Of a stretch of 35,535 nucleotides of DNA, positions 22,635-30,103 are shown in pieces (position 1 is the first letter of the stretch; every line of letters starts with the position of its first letter). Under the pieces are notes generated by a model. The model did no database searches and was not told where the DNA came from. It worked only from the letters and a program-made list of their open reading frames with translations. Source of the stretch: Streptomyces longwoodensis. Lineage in GTDB: Bacteria; Actinomycetota; Actinomycetes; Streptomycetales; Streptomycetaceae. The stretch is from contig NZ_KQ948570.1 of NCBI RefSeq assembly GCF_001514125.1, positions 1 to 35,535 of the forward strand, written 5' to 3'. The translations under genes were made by a program, and so were the position numbers.

Positions 22635-23024
22635 TCACGGCTTACGGGAGCTGTAGGCGTACAGCACGCCAAGTCCCGTGAGGGTCAGCGCGGTTGCCGC
22701 CACGGCGGCGGTGGTGCGGGTGCGGTGGTGGGTGCGCCAGGAGAGGGTCGCGCCCGACGAACAGGCGGACAGCGCCGAGCCGGTGCTCAGCCAGCTGCCC
22801 ACCGAGGCGAAGGACGCGGCGGAGCCGACGGAGCCCACGGACAGGAAGCTGCCGACCGAGGCGACCGACAGGGCACTGCCGACGGAGCCGATCGACAGGA
22901 ACGAGTCCACCGAGCCGATCGACAGGACCGAGCGCTTCGACCACAGCGAACGCCAGGAGCCGTGCGGGCCGTTGGGAGCGGACGGGAGACGCGTGGGACC
23001 GGAGGGGAGACGCGGGACGCTCAT
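22635..23024 (-). CDS. Small membrane protein with nonapeptide repeats
   Basis: A 129-aa protein not assigned to a named family. Residues 34-87 are six tandem nonapeptides of the form LSxGSVGSx (LSIGSVDSF, LSIGSVGSA, LSVASVGSF, LSVGSVGSA, ASFASVGSW, LSTGSALSA), with alternating aromatic and Ala at the last position. Such periodicity suggests a small beta-solenoid or stacked sheet. A TM helix is at about 105-124 (TAAVAATALTLTGLGVLYAY) followed by a short basic tail. There is no N-terminal signal peptide, so the repeats may be cytoplasmic with a C-terminal anchor, or the opposite. ATG start with AGGA 8 nt upstream. It lies just downstream of a Ser/Thr kinase in the same direction (45-nt gap), so co-expression is likely. 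Confidence 0.7.
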   Translation of the reverse strand: MSVPRLPSGPTRLPSAPNGPHGSWRSLWSKRSVLSIGSVDSFLSIGSVGSALSVASVGSFLSVGSVGSAASFASVGSWLSTGSALSACSSGATLSWRTHHRTRTTAAVAATALTLTGLGVLYAYSSRKP

Positions 23025-23069
23025 GCGCCGATCCTGCCAGAGCCCGGCCGCACCCCCGGGGACATCGGG

Positions 23070-24686
23070 TCAGGAAGTCGGCACGCGGCGCAAGGCGGAG
23101 GGTGCTCCCGCCGCCTGGGCGCCCTCCTCGCCCAGCGTCATGGTGTCGTCGCCCGTGAGCCGGACGACGTACACGTTGCCCTCGGGGCACGAGAGTCCGG
23201 GGGCCGAGCGGTCGGTGGGGTGGCTGGTCACCGCCTCGAACGTGGCGGTGGAGCCGTGGACCTCCCGCACTTCCAGCGCCTCGGTGCAGCCGACCTCCCG
23301 GCCGGTGCCGACCTCGCTGACGTTGCTGACCTGTTTCCCGGCGAGCTCTCCCCGGGCCGCCGTGTGCAGGGTCAGGGTGACGCGGAAGGAGCTGGTGCGG
23401 GGCTGCAGCCGGCCGTCGGCGTCCGGGTTGCCGGTGCCCTCGCCCGTCCAGGTGCCGGCCCAGGCCGTGGACAGGGCGGCGGACGCGGACCCGGGCGTCG
23501 AGCCGGACGCGGGCGCGGAGGTGACGTCGTCGTTCCGGGCCTCGTCGCCGTCGTCCGGGCCCAGGAGGTTCACCCACAGGACCGTCGCCACGGCGACCGC
23601 CGTGACGACTCCCGCGGCGCTCCACAGCAGGGCGCCGCGGGAGCGCCGGGCGGGGGGCGGCCCGGCGGTCGGCGCCGGCGCGGGGGGCCACGTACCCGAG
23701 GGGGCCGGGGAGGTGGCGAACGGCGGGGCCGTGTGGGTCGGGGGCAGTGGCGGGATCGCGTGTGCCGGGGGTGAGGGCGGTGCGCACAGCCGGGTCACCT
23801 CGGCCGCGCGGGCGTCGAGGTCGGCGGTGAGGCCGGGCGGCAGGGACTCCTCCCAGCCGGCGCCGGTGCCGCGTCCGGCGCGGGGCCACAGCGCGGTCAG
23901 CTCCGTGGTGGGCCGCTGCCCGGGGTCCTTGGCGAGACACCGTCGTACGACCGGCAGCAGGTCCTCCGGTACGCCGTCCAGGCGGGGTTCCTCGTGGACG
24001 ATCCGGTAGAGCAGCGAGGCCGCGGAGACCTGCTCACCGGGGTGTTCGAAGGGACCACGGCCGGTGGCGGCGTACGCCAGCACGGCGCCCAGGGAGAACA
24101 GGTCGCCGGACGGGCCGGCCGCCCCGTGGGACGCCTGCTCGGGTGCGAGGTACCCCGGGGATCCGACGGCCCCTCCGGTGCGGGTGTGCCGGGACTCGTC
24201 GGCGGCGCGGGCGATGCCGAAGTCGATCAGGACGGGGCGTTCCCGGGCCAGCAGCACGTTCGAGGGCTTGACGTCGCGGTGGGCGAGGTCGCACGCGTGC
24301 ACCGCGGCCAGGGCGGCGGCGAGTTCGGCGGCCAGGGCCCGGACCGCGGCGGGCGGCAGGGGGCCGTGGGCGGTGACCCAGTCGGCGAGGGAGGGCGCGG
24401 TGACGTACTCGACGGCCAGCCACTGCGGGTGTCCGCCGGGCGGGCTGAAGTCGACCACGGAGGCGGTCCACGGGGTGCGGACGCGGTCGCTGGTGCGGAT
24501 CTCGCGGGCGAAGCGCGGCCCGAAGTCCGGGTCGGCCGCGAGGTCGGGCCGGATCGTCTTCAGCGCCAGCGCCCGCCCGGCGGGCGTGCGGGAGAGGTAG
24601 ACCTGCCCCATGCCGCCGGCGCCGAGCCGGGCCAGCAGGGGGTAGCCGCCGACCGCGAGCGGGTCGCCGGGTTCCAGTGGTCGCAC
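23070..24686 (-). CDS. Membrane Ser/Thr protein kinase (PknB-like)
   Basis: A 538-aa kinase. The GTG at 24686 is preferred over a TTG eight codons earlier because GGGGGAG lies 7 nt upstream. The kinase domain is at about residues 14-265: Gly-loop LGAGGMGQVYL, K43 in LALKTI, HRDVKPSN at 136-143, DFG at 155-157 and GSPGYLAPEQ at 175-184. A long Pro-rich juxtamembrane region (about 300-345) precedes one TM helix at about 351-376. An extracellular domain of about 130 residues contains two Cys (VGCTE and LSCPEG) and beta-rich segments (FRVTLTLHT, NVYVVRLTGDDTM). The sensor ligand is unknown. The nonapeptide-repeat protein lies downstream. Confidence 0.9.
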   Translation of the reverse strand: MRPLEPGDPLAVGGYPLLARLGAGGMGQVYLSRTPAGRALALKTIRPDLAADPDFGPRFAREIRTSDRVRTPWTASVVDFSPPGGHPQWLAVEYVTAPSLADWVTAHGPLPPAAVRALAAELAAALAAVHACDLAHRDVKPSNVLLARERPVLIDFGIARAADESRHTRTGGAVGSPGYLAPEQASHGAAGPSGDLFSLGAVLAYAATGRGPFEHPGEQVSAASLLYRIVHEEPRLDGVPEDLLPVVRRCLAKDPGQRPTTELTALWPRAGRGTGAGWEESLPPGLTADLDARAAEVTRLCAPPSPPAHAIPPLPPTHTAPPFATSPAPSGTWPPAPAPTAGPPPARRSRGALLWSAAGVVTAVAVATVLWVNLLGPDDGDEARNDDVTSAPASGSTPGSASAALSTAWAGTWTGEGTGNPDADGRLQPRTSSFRVTLTLHTAARGELAGKQVSNVSEVGTGREVGCTEALEVREVHGSTATFEAVTSHPTDRSAPGLSCPEGNVYVVRLTGDDTMTLGEEGAQAAGAPSALRRVPTS

Positions 24687-24789
24687 GTACGGTCTCCCCC
24701 TCGTCGGCAACTCCCCCGCGCCCCCGGCCCGTCGGCTCGCGGGGGCGCCCAGCAGGATACGTCCTGGCCGGTGTGCCCGGTGTGGGTGC

Positions 24790-25230
24790 TCAGCCGACGT
24801 CCCACAGGAAGCGGTGGGTGTGGATGCCGAAGTAGGGGAATGACTGGACGCCGCTCACGCCCTCGACGGCGCGGACGACGTCGTTGACGAAGTCCAGCAG
24901 GTCCTTGGCACCGGGCGCGACGACCTCGGCGAACAGGTCGAAGCCGCCGGAGGTCAGCACCGAGTACACCACCTCCGGGTGGGTGGCCAGGGCGTCGGCG
25001 ACGGGGCGGGGGTCGCCGTCGACGGTGATGCCGAGCAGCGCCATGGCCTGCCCGCCCATCGCCATCGGGTCGGTGACCCCGACGACCTGCACCGCCCGGG
25101 AGTCCAGCAGGCGTTGCAGGCGCTGGCGGGCGGCCGAGGCGGACAGGCCGACCTTCGGGCCGAGGTCGGCGTACGCGATGCGTCCGTCGGTCTGGAGCTC
25201 CCGCAGGATGGCCCGGTCGATCTCGTCCAC
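24790..25230 (-). CDS. Lrp/AsnC family transcriptional regulator
   Basis: A 146-aa regulator. The AsnC-type HTH is at about residues 3-52 (DEIDRAILRELQTDGRIAYADLG, VGLSASAARQRLQRLLDS). The ligand-binding RAM domain is at about 65-140, with the GFDLF segment typical of the effector pocket. It starts at GTG with a GGAGAGGA RBS. It lies 19 nt downstream of the class III aminotransferase in the same orientation, so it probably controls that gene in response to an amino acid and may autoregulate. Candidate binding sites are the CGATCG repeats upstream of the aminotransferase at 26661-26706. Confidence 0.9.
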   Translation of the reverse strand: MDEIDRAILRELQTDGRIAYADLGPKVGLSASAARQRLQRLLDSRAVQVVGVTDPMAMGGQAMALLGITVDGDPRPVADALATHPEVVYSVLTSGGFDLFAEVVAPGAKDLLDFVNDVVRAVEGVSGVQSFPYFGIHTHRFLWDVG

Positions 25231-25249
25231 GGGTGGTCCTCTCCGCCGG

Positions 25250-26599
25250 TCAGCCGGCCAGTTCCGCCAGGGCGGCGGCGAACAGCTCGGTGTGCCGGTC
25301 CACGTCCTGCTCGGTGGTGTCGGGGCACATCAGCGCCATGTTGTGGAAGGGGGTGAGCAGGATGCCACGGTTGGCGAGGTAGAGGTGGAGGAAGTCCTCC
25401 AGCTCCGTGTCGCCGGCGGCCGCCGCCTCGGTCCCGGTGCGGGGCGCCGGGGAGCTGAACCGGTACTCGGTACGGGCCCCCAGCCGGCTCACCGACCAGG
25501 GCAGCGCGTGCTTCTCGATGCCCGCGCCGACGCCCGCCTCGAAGCGCTCGGCGAGCCGGTGCATGTGGGCGAACGCGTCGTCGGTCAGGACGTGTTCGAG
25601 TGTGGCGCGCATGGCGGCGACGGACAGGGCGTTGCCCGCGAGGGTGCCGCCGACGCCGCCCATGTCGACCAGGTCGAGGTCGTCGCGGCCGAGCAGCCGG
25701 TCGGCGAGGTCGGCGGACAGTCCGTAGGCGCCGGCGGGGATGCCGCCGCCGATCGCCTTGCCGATGGTCAGGACGTCCGGCTCGAGGTCCCAGGCCGCGG
25801 TGCAGCCGCCGGGTCCGGCGGAGAAGGTGTGCGTCTCGTCGTTGATCAGCAGGGTGCCGTGGCGGCGGGTCAGTTCGCGGACCCCGTCGAGGTATCCCGG
25901 CTCCGGCAGCACGATGCCGATGTTGGTGAGGGCGGGTTCCATGAGGACGGCGGCCACGTCGCCGTGGGCGAGTTCGCGCTCCAGCTGGTCCAGGTCGTTG
26001 AACTCGGCGACGCGGCTGGTCAGGGTGACGTCGCAGGGCGCGCCGACGTTGCCCGGGCGGGCGGTGCCCGTGCCGTCGGGACCGGTCACGATCAGGGACT
26101 CGTCGACGCTGCCGTGGTAGCAGTAGCTGTTCACGAGGATCTTCGGCCGGCCGGTGACCGCGCGGGCGAGGCGGATGGCCCAGCGGTTGGCGTCGGTCGC
26201 GGTGAGCGAGAAGCTCCAGCGGGTGGGGCCGAACCGGCGGGTCAGCTCGGCGCCGACCCACTCGGCGTCCTCGGTCGGCAGCATCGCCGTCGCTCCGCCC
26301 AGCTCGGCGAAACGGTGCTGCACGGCCGCGGTGACCGCGGCCGGCGAGTGGCCCGTCATGGCGCCGGTGTCACCGAGGCAGAAGTCGACGTACTCGTGCC
26401 CGTCGACGTCGGTCACCCGGGCGCCGCGCGCGGTGGCCAGGTAGCGCGGGAAGGCCCCGGCCGTCTTGTTCATCCAGGTCATCGGCACGCGGCCGAAGAG
26501 GTGGTCGGCGCGCGCGTAGGCGGCCTGCGAACGGGGGTTCCGCGCCTCGGCCTCCGCGCTCTCGCGGGCCAGCAGGTGACGCAGTCGGGCTCGGTCCAT
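25250..26599 (-). CDS. Class III PLP aminotransferase (GSA-aminomutase-like)
   Basis: A 449-aa PLP-dependent transaminase most like the glutamate-1-semialdehyde aminomutase / omega-transaminase branch. Motifs are YVDFCLGDTGAMTGH at 70-84, SYCYHGSVDE at 158-167, NDETHTF at 253-259 with the PLP-pyridine Asp254, and the Schiff-base K281 in LTIGKAIGGG. It should transfer an amino group between an amine or amino acid and a keto acid or aldehyde. It is unlikely to be the haem-pathway HemL, because it is coupled to an Lrp regulator and has no haem genes around it. ATG start; the RBS is weak. The substrate cannot be named. Confidence 0.85.
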   Translation of the reverse strand: MDRARLRHLLARESAEAEARNPRSQAAYARADHLFGRVPMTWMNKTAGAFPRYLATARGARVTDVDGHEYVDFCLGDTGAMTGHSPAAVTAAVQHRFAELGGATAMLPTEDAEWVGAELTRRFGPTRWSFSLTATDANRWAIRLARAVTGRPKILVNSYCYHGSVDESLIVTGPDGTGTARPGNVGAPCDVTLTSRVAEFNDLDQLERELAHGDVAAVLMEPALTNIGIVLPEPGYLDGVRELTRRHGTLLINDETHTFSAGPGGCTAAWDLEPDVLTIGKAIGGGIPAGAYGLSADLADRLLGRDDLDLVDMGGVGGTLAGNALSVAAMRATLEHVLTDDAFAHMHRLAERFEAGVGAGIEKHALPWSVSRLGARTEYRFSSPAPRTGTEAAAAGDTELEDFLHLYLANRGILLTPFHNMALMCPDTTEQDVDRHTELFAAALAELAG

Positions 26600-26654
26600 G
26601 GCGCACCCCGATCGGAGGGAGGAGAAAAGCGGAGAGTCAGAAAGGAATGAGGGA

Positions 26655-26706
26655 AACGTACGATCGGATGCGTGGCGAAAGCAAGAGTGAACGATCGATT
26701 CGATCG
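26655..26706 (-). promoter_or_regulatory. Aminotransferase promoter with CGATCG operator cluster
   Basis: Minus-strand TTGCTT (26684 to 26679), 18 nt, TACGTT (26660 to 26655) forms a plausible housekeeping promoter. Just upstream is a perfect 15-bp palindrome CGATCGA-T-TCGATCG at 26692-26706, and a further CGATCG lies in the spacer at 26661-26666, 31 bp (about three turns) from the nearest copy. The phased repeats suit a multimeric Lrp-type regulator such as the one encoded downstream. Confidence 0.45.
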
Positions 26707-26735
26707 CCGGAACGCGTGAATCGAGCGAGGCGGGT

Positions 26736-26770
26736 TTGGGCTCAGGGACTTGGCGTGCTTGGGCTCAGGG
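26736..26770. repeat. 12-bp direct repeat TTGGGCTCAGGG
   Basis: Two exact copies at 26736-26747 and 26759-26770. The second overlaps the 3' end of the STAS-ANTAR gene. A recent local duplication is likely; no function is evident. Confidence 0.6.
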
Positions 26771-27421
26771 GCTTTCCGCGCGGACCCTGGCGACCGCCGC
26801 GGCGAGCTGCTCCCGGATCTGCTCGCGGGGCTCACCGCCCTCCGCGGTCGAGACGATGTCCTGGGCCAGGTGGTGGAGCTTGGTGTTGGCGTGCTGGGAG
26901 GCGGTGACGAGGACGCGCCACGCCTCCTCGGAGCCCAGCCCGAACGACGCCATGAGGATGCCCCGGGCGAGGTCGATCACCGGACGGGTCTGCATGGCGC
27001 GCCGCAGCTGGACCACCTCGACGCGCAGCTCCCGCAGGTCCTCCTCGTCGGCGCCCTGCTCCGCCGTACCGTCGGGGTCCGCGAACAGGGACCGGGTGCC
27101 GGTGAGGTCGAGGACGCGGTCGACGGTCGGGGCGGTCGCCGTCAGGTCCAGCGTCTTGCCCTCCATCAGGGCCCGCTGACGAGCCGCGAGCAGGATGTTG
27201 AGCGCGGCGCAGTCGCAGAAGCCGACCTCCGACAGGTCCAGGTCGACGCCGTGGACCGACGAGACGAGGGCGGTGCGCAGCCCTCGCTCCAGCGGCCGTG
27301 TCGCATGCAGGTCCAGGTCACCGCGCACCCTGACGACGGCACGGTCACCTTCGGGGCGGACGTCGATCACCGGTCCGGGCGCGGCCCGCACCGCCGACGC
27401 ACCATCCACCTTTGCCCGCAC
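26765..27421 (-). CDS. STAS-ANTAR domain protein
   Basis: A 218-aa protein. A STAS (anti-anti-sigma-like) domain at about 15-110 is followed by an ANTAR RNA-binding domain at about 136-190 (LRRAMQTRPVIDLARGILM, then FGLGSEEAWRVLVTASQHANTKLHHLA). STAS domains of the SpoIIAA type are regulated by phosphorylation of a Ser after Asp. Here that segment reads FCDCAALN, with Cys at 71 in place of Ser, so classical phospho-switching is doubtful. ANTAR domains bind paired RNA hairpins to control termination or translation. GTG start with GGGAGG 5 nt upstream. It is divergent from a wHTH regulator and preceded by a sigma-B-like promoter candidate. Confidence 0.85.
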   Translation of the reverse strand: MRAKVDGASAVRAAPGPVIDVRPEGDRAVVRVRGDLDLHATRPLERGLRTALVSSVHGVDLDLSEVGFCDCAALNILLAARQRALMEGKTLDLTATAPTVDRVLDLTGTRSLFADPDGTAEQGADEEDLRELRVEVVQLRRAMQTRPVIDLARGILMASFGLGSEEAWRVLVTASQHANTKLHHLAQDIVSTAEGGEPREQIREQLAAAVARVRAESP

Positions 27422-27515
27422 GGCGGCCTCCCTGCTCCGGGGGGCGTGTCGTGCGCAGGCTCCGGCATGACCGCCTCCCCCGGTCTCTTCCGTTCTCAGC
27501 TCAAGCGTCGCTCGG

Positions 27516-27540
27516 TTACCCCAAGCACGTCAATCAATGC
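27516..27540 (-). promoter_or_regulatory. Sigma-B-like promoter candidate for STAS-ANTAR gene
   Basis: Minus-strand GCAT (27540 to 27537), 15 nt, GGGTAA (27521 to 27516). This fits the Streptomyces sigma-B consensus GNNT-N14-16-GGGTAC/T except at the last base. The leader would be about 88 nt. The motif is short and needs experimental support. Confidence 0.35.
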
Positions 27541-27560
27541 ATGAACGATGGTTCCGTCTT

Positions 27561-27589
27561 TTGATTTCATGAACGTGAGGCCATAGAAT
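27561..27589 (+). promoter_or_regulatory. Housekeeping promoter for leaderless wHTH mRNA
   Basis: TTGATT (27561-27566), a 17-nt spacer, then TAGAAT (27584-27589) is a good match to the HrdB consensus. The ATG begins 8 nt after the -10, exactly where transcription should start, and no Shine-Dalgarno precedes it. The mRNA is therefore predicted to be leaderless. Confidence 0.7.
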
Positions 27590-27596
27590 CCCCTTC

Positions 27597-27953
27597 ATGG
27601 AGGGAGTGCCCGAGCCACACACAGGATGGACGTTCCTCACCAATCACGCGCGCGTCCTGGCGGCCATCGCAGACAACCACAGCGCCCGGATCCGTGACAT
27701 CGCCGCGCACTGCCGGCTCACGGAACGTGCCGTCCAGAAGATCATCGCCGACCTGGAGCAGGACGGCTACCTGTCCCACACCCGCACCGGGCGCGGCAAC
27801 ACCTACATCATCGAGCCCGCCAAGGTCCTGCGCCATCCGGCGGAGGCCGGGCTGACGGTGGCCGCCCTGCTGTCCCTGCTCGCCCACGACGAGGCGGCCC
27901 GCGGACACGAGGTGGACGCCCACCCCAAAGGGCTGGATGCGCTCGGCACTTGA
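27597..27953 (+). CDS. Winged-HTH transcriptional regulator (MarR-like)
   Basis: A 118-aa DNA-binding protein. The winged helix-turn-helix is at about residues 12-75: FLTNHARVLAAIADNH, then IRDIAAHCRLTERAVQKIIADLEQDGYL as the HTH, and a wing with GRGNTYII. A short C-terminal helical region (about 80-105) may dimerise. ATG start at 27597 without an RBS; the promoter position implies a leaderless message. It is divergent from the STAS-ANTAR gene with a 175-nt shared regulatory region. No effector-binding domain is visible. The fold is confident; the targets are unknown. Confidence 0.82.
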   Translation: MEGVPEPHTGWTFLTNHARVLAAIADNHSARIRDIAAHCRLTERAVQKIIADLEQDGYLSHTRTGRGNTYIIEPAKVLRHPAEAGLTVAALLSLLAHDEAARGHEVDAHPKGLDALGT

Positions 27954-28006
27954 AACCACACGAGACGAAGGTCACGAAAACGTATCGGACATTCGAGGCG
28001 TGAATC

Positions 28007-28036
28007 TTCACACCAGTCACACAAGTTGGCTAGGTT
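28007..28036 (+). promoter_or_regulatory. Candidate promoter of repeat-rich NlpC/P60 gene
   Basis: TTCACA (28007-28012), 18 nt, TAGGTT (28031-28036). Transcription would start near 28043, giving an untranslated leader of about 197 nt. Confidence 0.4.
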
Positions 28037-28046
28037 GACGCCCGGG

Positions 28047-28133
28047 CCGCACGACCGACTCCGGCGAACCCCGCCGGACCGCGCGACCCCCACCGAGTCC
28101 GCGGCACCCTGACGGGTGCGGGTACCGCTGGTA
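28047..28133 (+). promoter_or_regulatory. Structured 5' leader of NlpC/P60 gene
   Basis: Consecutive foldable elements lie in the leader. GACTC and GAGTC enclose a CCGGCG-AACC-CCGCCGG hairpin, then come GCACCC-TGAC-GGGTGC and GGTACC-GCT-GGTACC. The conserved core of the ydaO (c-di-AMP) riboswitch was looked for and is absent. It may be a new regulatory leader or simply GC-rich sequence. Confidence 0.3.
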
Positions 28134-28239
28134 CCGCCTTGCGTCGCCGGCACCACCCGCACCGCCGGCACTGCGGGGACGTCTCCCCCGCACCGCGCCG
28201 AACGCCCGACCGGTGGAGCACGGAAGGAGCACGTCCGCC

Positions 28240-30060
28240 ATGCCGACGGACCGCAGCCAGGACCTCGTGGGCGCCGACCTCGTCGGGCTGCTCGGCTCCG
28301 CCCCCGCCGTGACGACCCTCCCCTCCGTCCCGGCCCAGCCCACCGGCTCCGCCCTCCTCGACGAGCTCGTCCCGCCGAGCCGGGCCGAGGTCCAGCAGCG
28401 GGTCAACGCCCTGTACGACCGCGCCGAGTCCGACACCGGCACCTTCAACGCCACCCGCGCCATGGCGTCCGGCGCACGCCGCGGCTCCCCTGCCGGGCGC
28501 TCGAACGACGCCGCTGTCAGCGCCGTGGCCCGGCAGTGGTTCGACACGGCCCGCAGCGCGTTCGGGCCGACCGTGCCGGCCGTCCTGCCCCGCGACCGCG
28601 CACCCGAACGCCCCGCACTGGCGCCGCGTCCGCCCCGCGCCGTCGGGCCCGCGGGCGCACGGGAGTTGGAGTCCGCCGAACGGAACGTCCCCGAACTGAC
28701 CGCACGCACCCTGCCCGCACTGCCTCCGGCGCCTTCGACGGACGGGCTACGCGCGTCACACGGCGACGGCACCGCGGCCCCGCAGGCCCTCACCCCCGCC
28801 CCTGCGCCCACTCCCGCCCAGCCCGAGTACTCGCCCCGCACCGCACCGACCCCCGAGCCGCTCCCGGCCCAACCGGCCTGGGAAACCGGCCAGTTGCCGA
28901 CGTACGGCACCGGCGCCGTGACTTGGGGGGCGCAGGACACCGGCGCCATGACCCAGGGAGTGCAGGGCACCGGGGTCGTGGCCTGGGGAGGACAGGACGC
29001 CGCAGCCACGGCCTGGGGAGGCCAGGACACCGGGACGACAGCTTGGGGCGGTCAGGACGCCGGCGCCGCGACCGGGGCGACTCAGGACACCGGCTCGACG
29101 CCCTGGGCGGCGCAGGACACCGGCGCCATGACGTGGGGCACGCAGGAGACCGGCGCCCCGTCCTGGGGCGCGCAGGACACCGCTGCCATGACCTGGGCAC
29201 CACAGGACACGGGTGCCATGACCTGGGGCATGCAGGAGACCGGCGCCCACACCTGGAGCGCGCTGCAGACGAGCACCGCCCCCTGGGGGACCCAGGACAC
29301 CGGCGGCTTCCCCGCCCCGTCCGCACTGACGGACACCGGCGCTTACGCCGACCCGTCCGCGCTCATGGACACCGGCGCGTACGCCGTTCCGTCACCCCTC
29401 GCCGACACGGGCGGCTTCGCCACCCCGCTGCCCCTGACCGACACCGGCAGCTTCGCCGCCCCCTTCGCCCTCACGGACACGGGCGGCTTCGCCATTCCCT
29501 CCGCACTGACGGACACCGGCGGCCTCGCTGCCCCCGATTCCGCAGCGGCGGGCACGGGCGGCTTCGTCGCCCCCTCCCCTGCGGGTGCGGACACCGGCGG
29601 CTTCGCTGCCGCCACCCTCCCGCCCCGCACCGCACCCGAAGGCCCCGTCGCCGCTCCCGCCGTCCCCGCCACGGTCGGCGGCGACCCCGCCCCCGTCTAC
29701 ACGGCCAAGGCCGACAAGGCCGTCGCCTTCGCCCGCGCGCAGCTCGGCAAGCCCTGCGTCTGGGGCGCCAAGGGTCCCGGCTCCTACGACTGCTCGGGCC
29801 TCACCCAGGCCGCCTGGACGGCTGCGGGCCTGCCGCTGCCCCGGGCCACCGCCGACCAGGCGGAGGCGGGCACGCCGGTCGAGCTGGCCGACCTGCAACC
29901 GGGCGATCTGGTCTTCTTCTTCGACGGTCTGCGGCACACCGGGCTCTACACGGGCGACGGCCTGATGATCCACGCGCCCGGCCCGGGAGCGTTCGTCCGC
30001 GAGGAGTCGATCTTCCACGCGGGACAGGACGCCATCCGCTGCGCGGTGCGCCCGGCGTGA
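28240..30060 (+). CDS. NlpC/P60 (C40) hydrolase with two tandem-repeat regions
   Basis: A 606-aa protein. The ATG at 28240 follows AAGGAG by 10 nt. The N-terminal helical segment (about 40-90, PPSRAEVQQRVNALYDRAES) resembles other Streptomyces C40 proteins, but no signal peptide or TM is visible. Residues 223-352 are thirteen decapeptides of the form DTGAMTWGxQ. Residues 353 to about 465 are about nine 12-13-residue repeats of the form DTGGFAxPSALT. The C-terminal C40 domain (about 485-606) has C518 in YDCSGLTQ, H566 in RHTGLYTG and H578 in MIHAPG, a complete catalytic set. It would cleave peptidoglycan peptides if exported. The export route is unclear. Confidence 0.85.
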   Translation: MPTDRSQDLVGADLVGLLGSAPAVTTLPSVPAQPTGSALLDELVPPSRAEVQQRVNALYDRAESDTGTFNATRAMASGARRGSPAGRSNDAAVSAVARQWFDTARSAFGPTVPAVLPRDRAPERPALAPRPPRAVGPAGARELESAERNVPELTARTLPALPPAPSTDGLRASHGDGTAAPQALTPAPAPTPAQPEYSPRTAPTPEPLPAQPAWETGQLPTYGTGAVTWGAQDTGAMTQGVQGTGVVAWGGQDAAATAWGGQDTGTTAWGGQDAGAATGATQDTGSTPWAAQDTGAMTWGTQETGAPSWGAQDTAAMTWAPQDTGAMTWGMQETGAHTWSALQTSTAPWGTQDTGGFPAPSALTDTGAYADPSALMDTGAYAVPSPLADTGGFATPLPLTDTGSFAAPFALTDTGGFAIPSALTDTGGLAAPDSAAAGTGGFVAPSPAGADTGGFAAATLPPRTAPEGPVAAPAVPATVGGDPAPVYTAKADKAVAFARAQLGKPCVWGAKGPGSYDCSGLTQAAWTAAGLPLPRATADQAEAGTPVELADLQPGDLVFFFDGLRHTGLYTGDGLMIHAPGPGAFVREESIFHAGQDAIRCAVRPA

Positions 30061-30062
30061 GC

Positions 30063-30088
30063 GGGCGCACCGGGCAACCGGTGCGCCC
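30063..30088. terminator. Bidirectional hairpin terminator with GCAA loop
   Basis: GGGCGCACCGG (30063-30073) and CCGGTGCGCCC (30078-30088) form a perfect 11-bp stem closed by a GCAA tetraloop, between the convergent NlpC/P60 gene and the small Cys-rich gene. Confidence 0.8.
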
Positions 30089-30103
30089 CCCTTCCCGCTC
30101 CGG

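Noticed and set aside
22678..24009. 443-codon plus-strand ORF opposite the second kinase
   Set aside because: It is the antisense shadow of the kinase and the repeat protein, with no recognisable domain.
28037..28239. ydaO (c-di-AMP) riboswitch before the NlpC/P60 gene
   Set aside because: The conserved 3' core (GUCAGCUAACC...GUAAGCG type) is absent, although the region is foldable.
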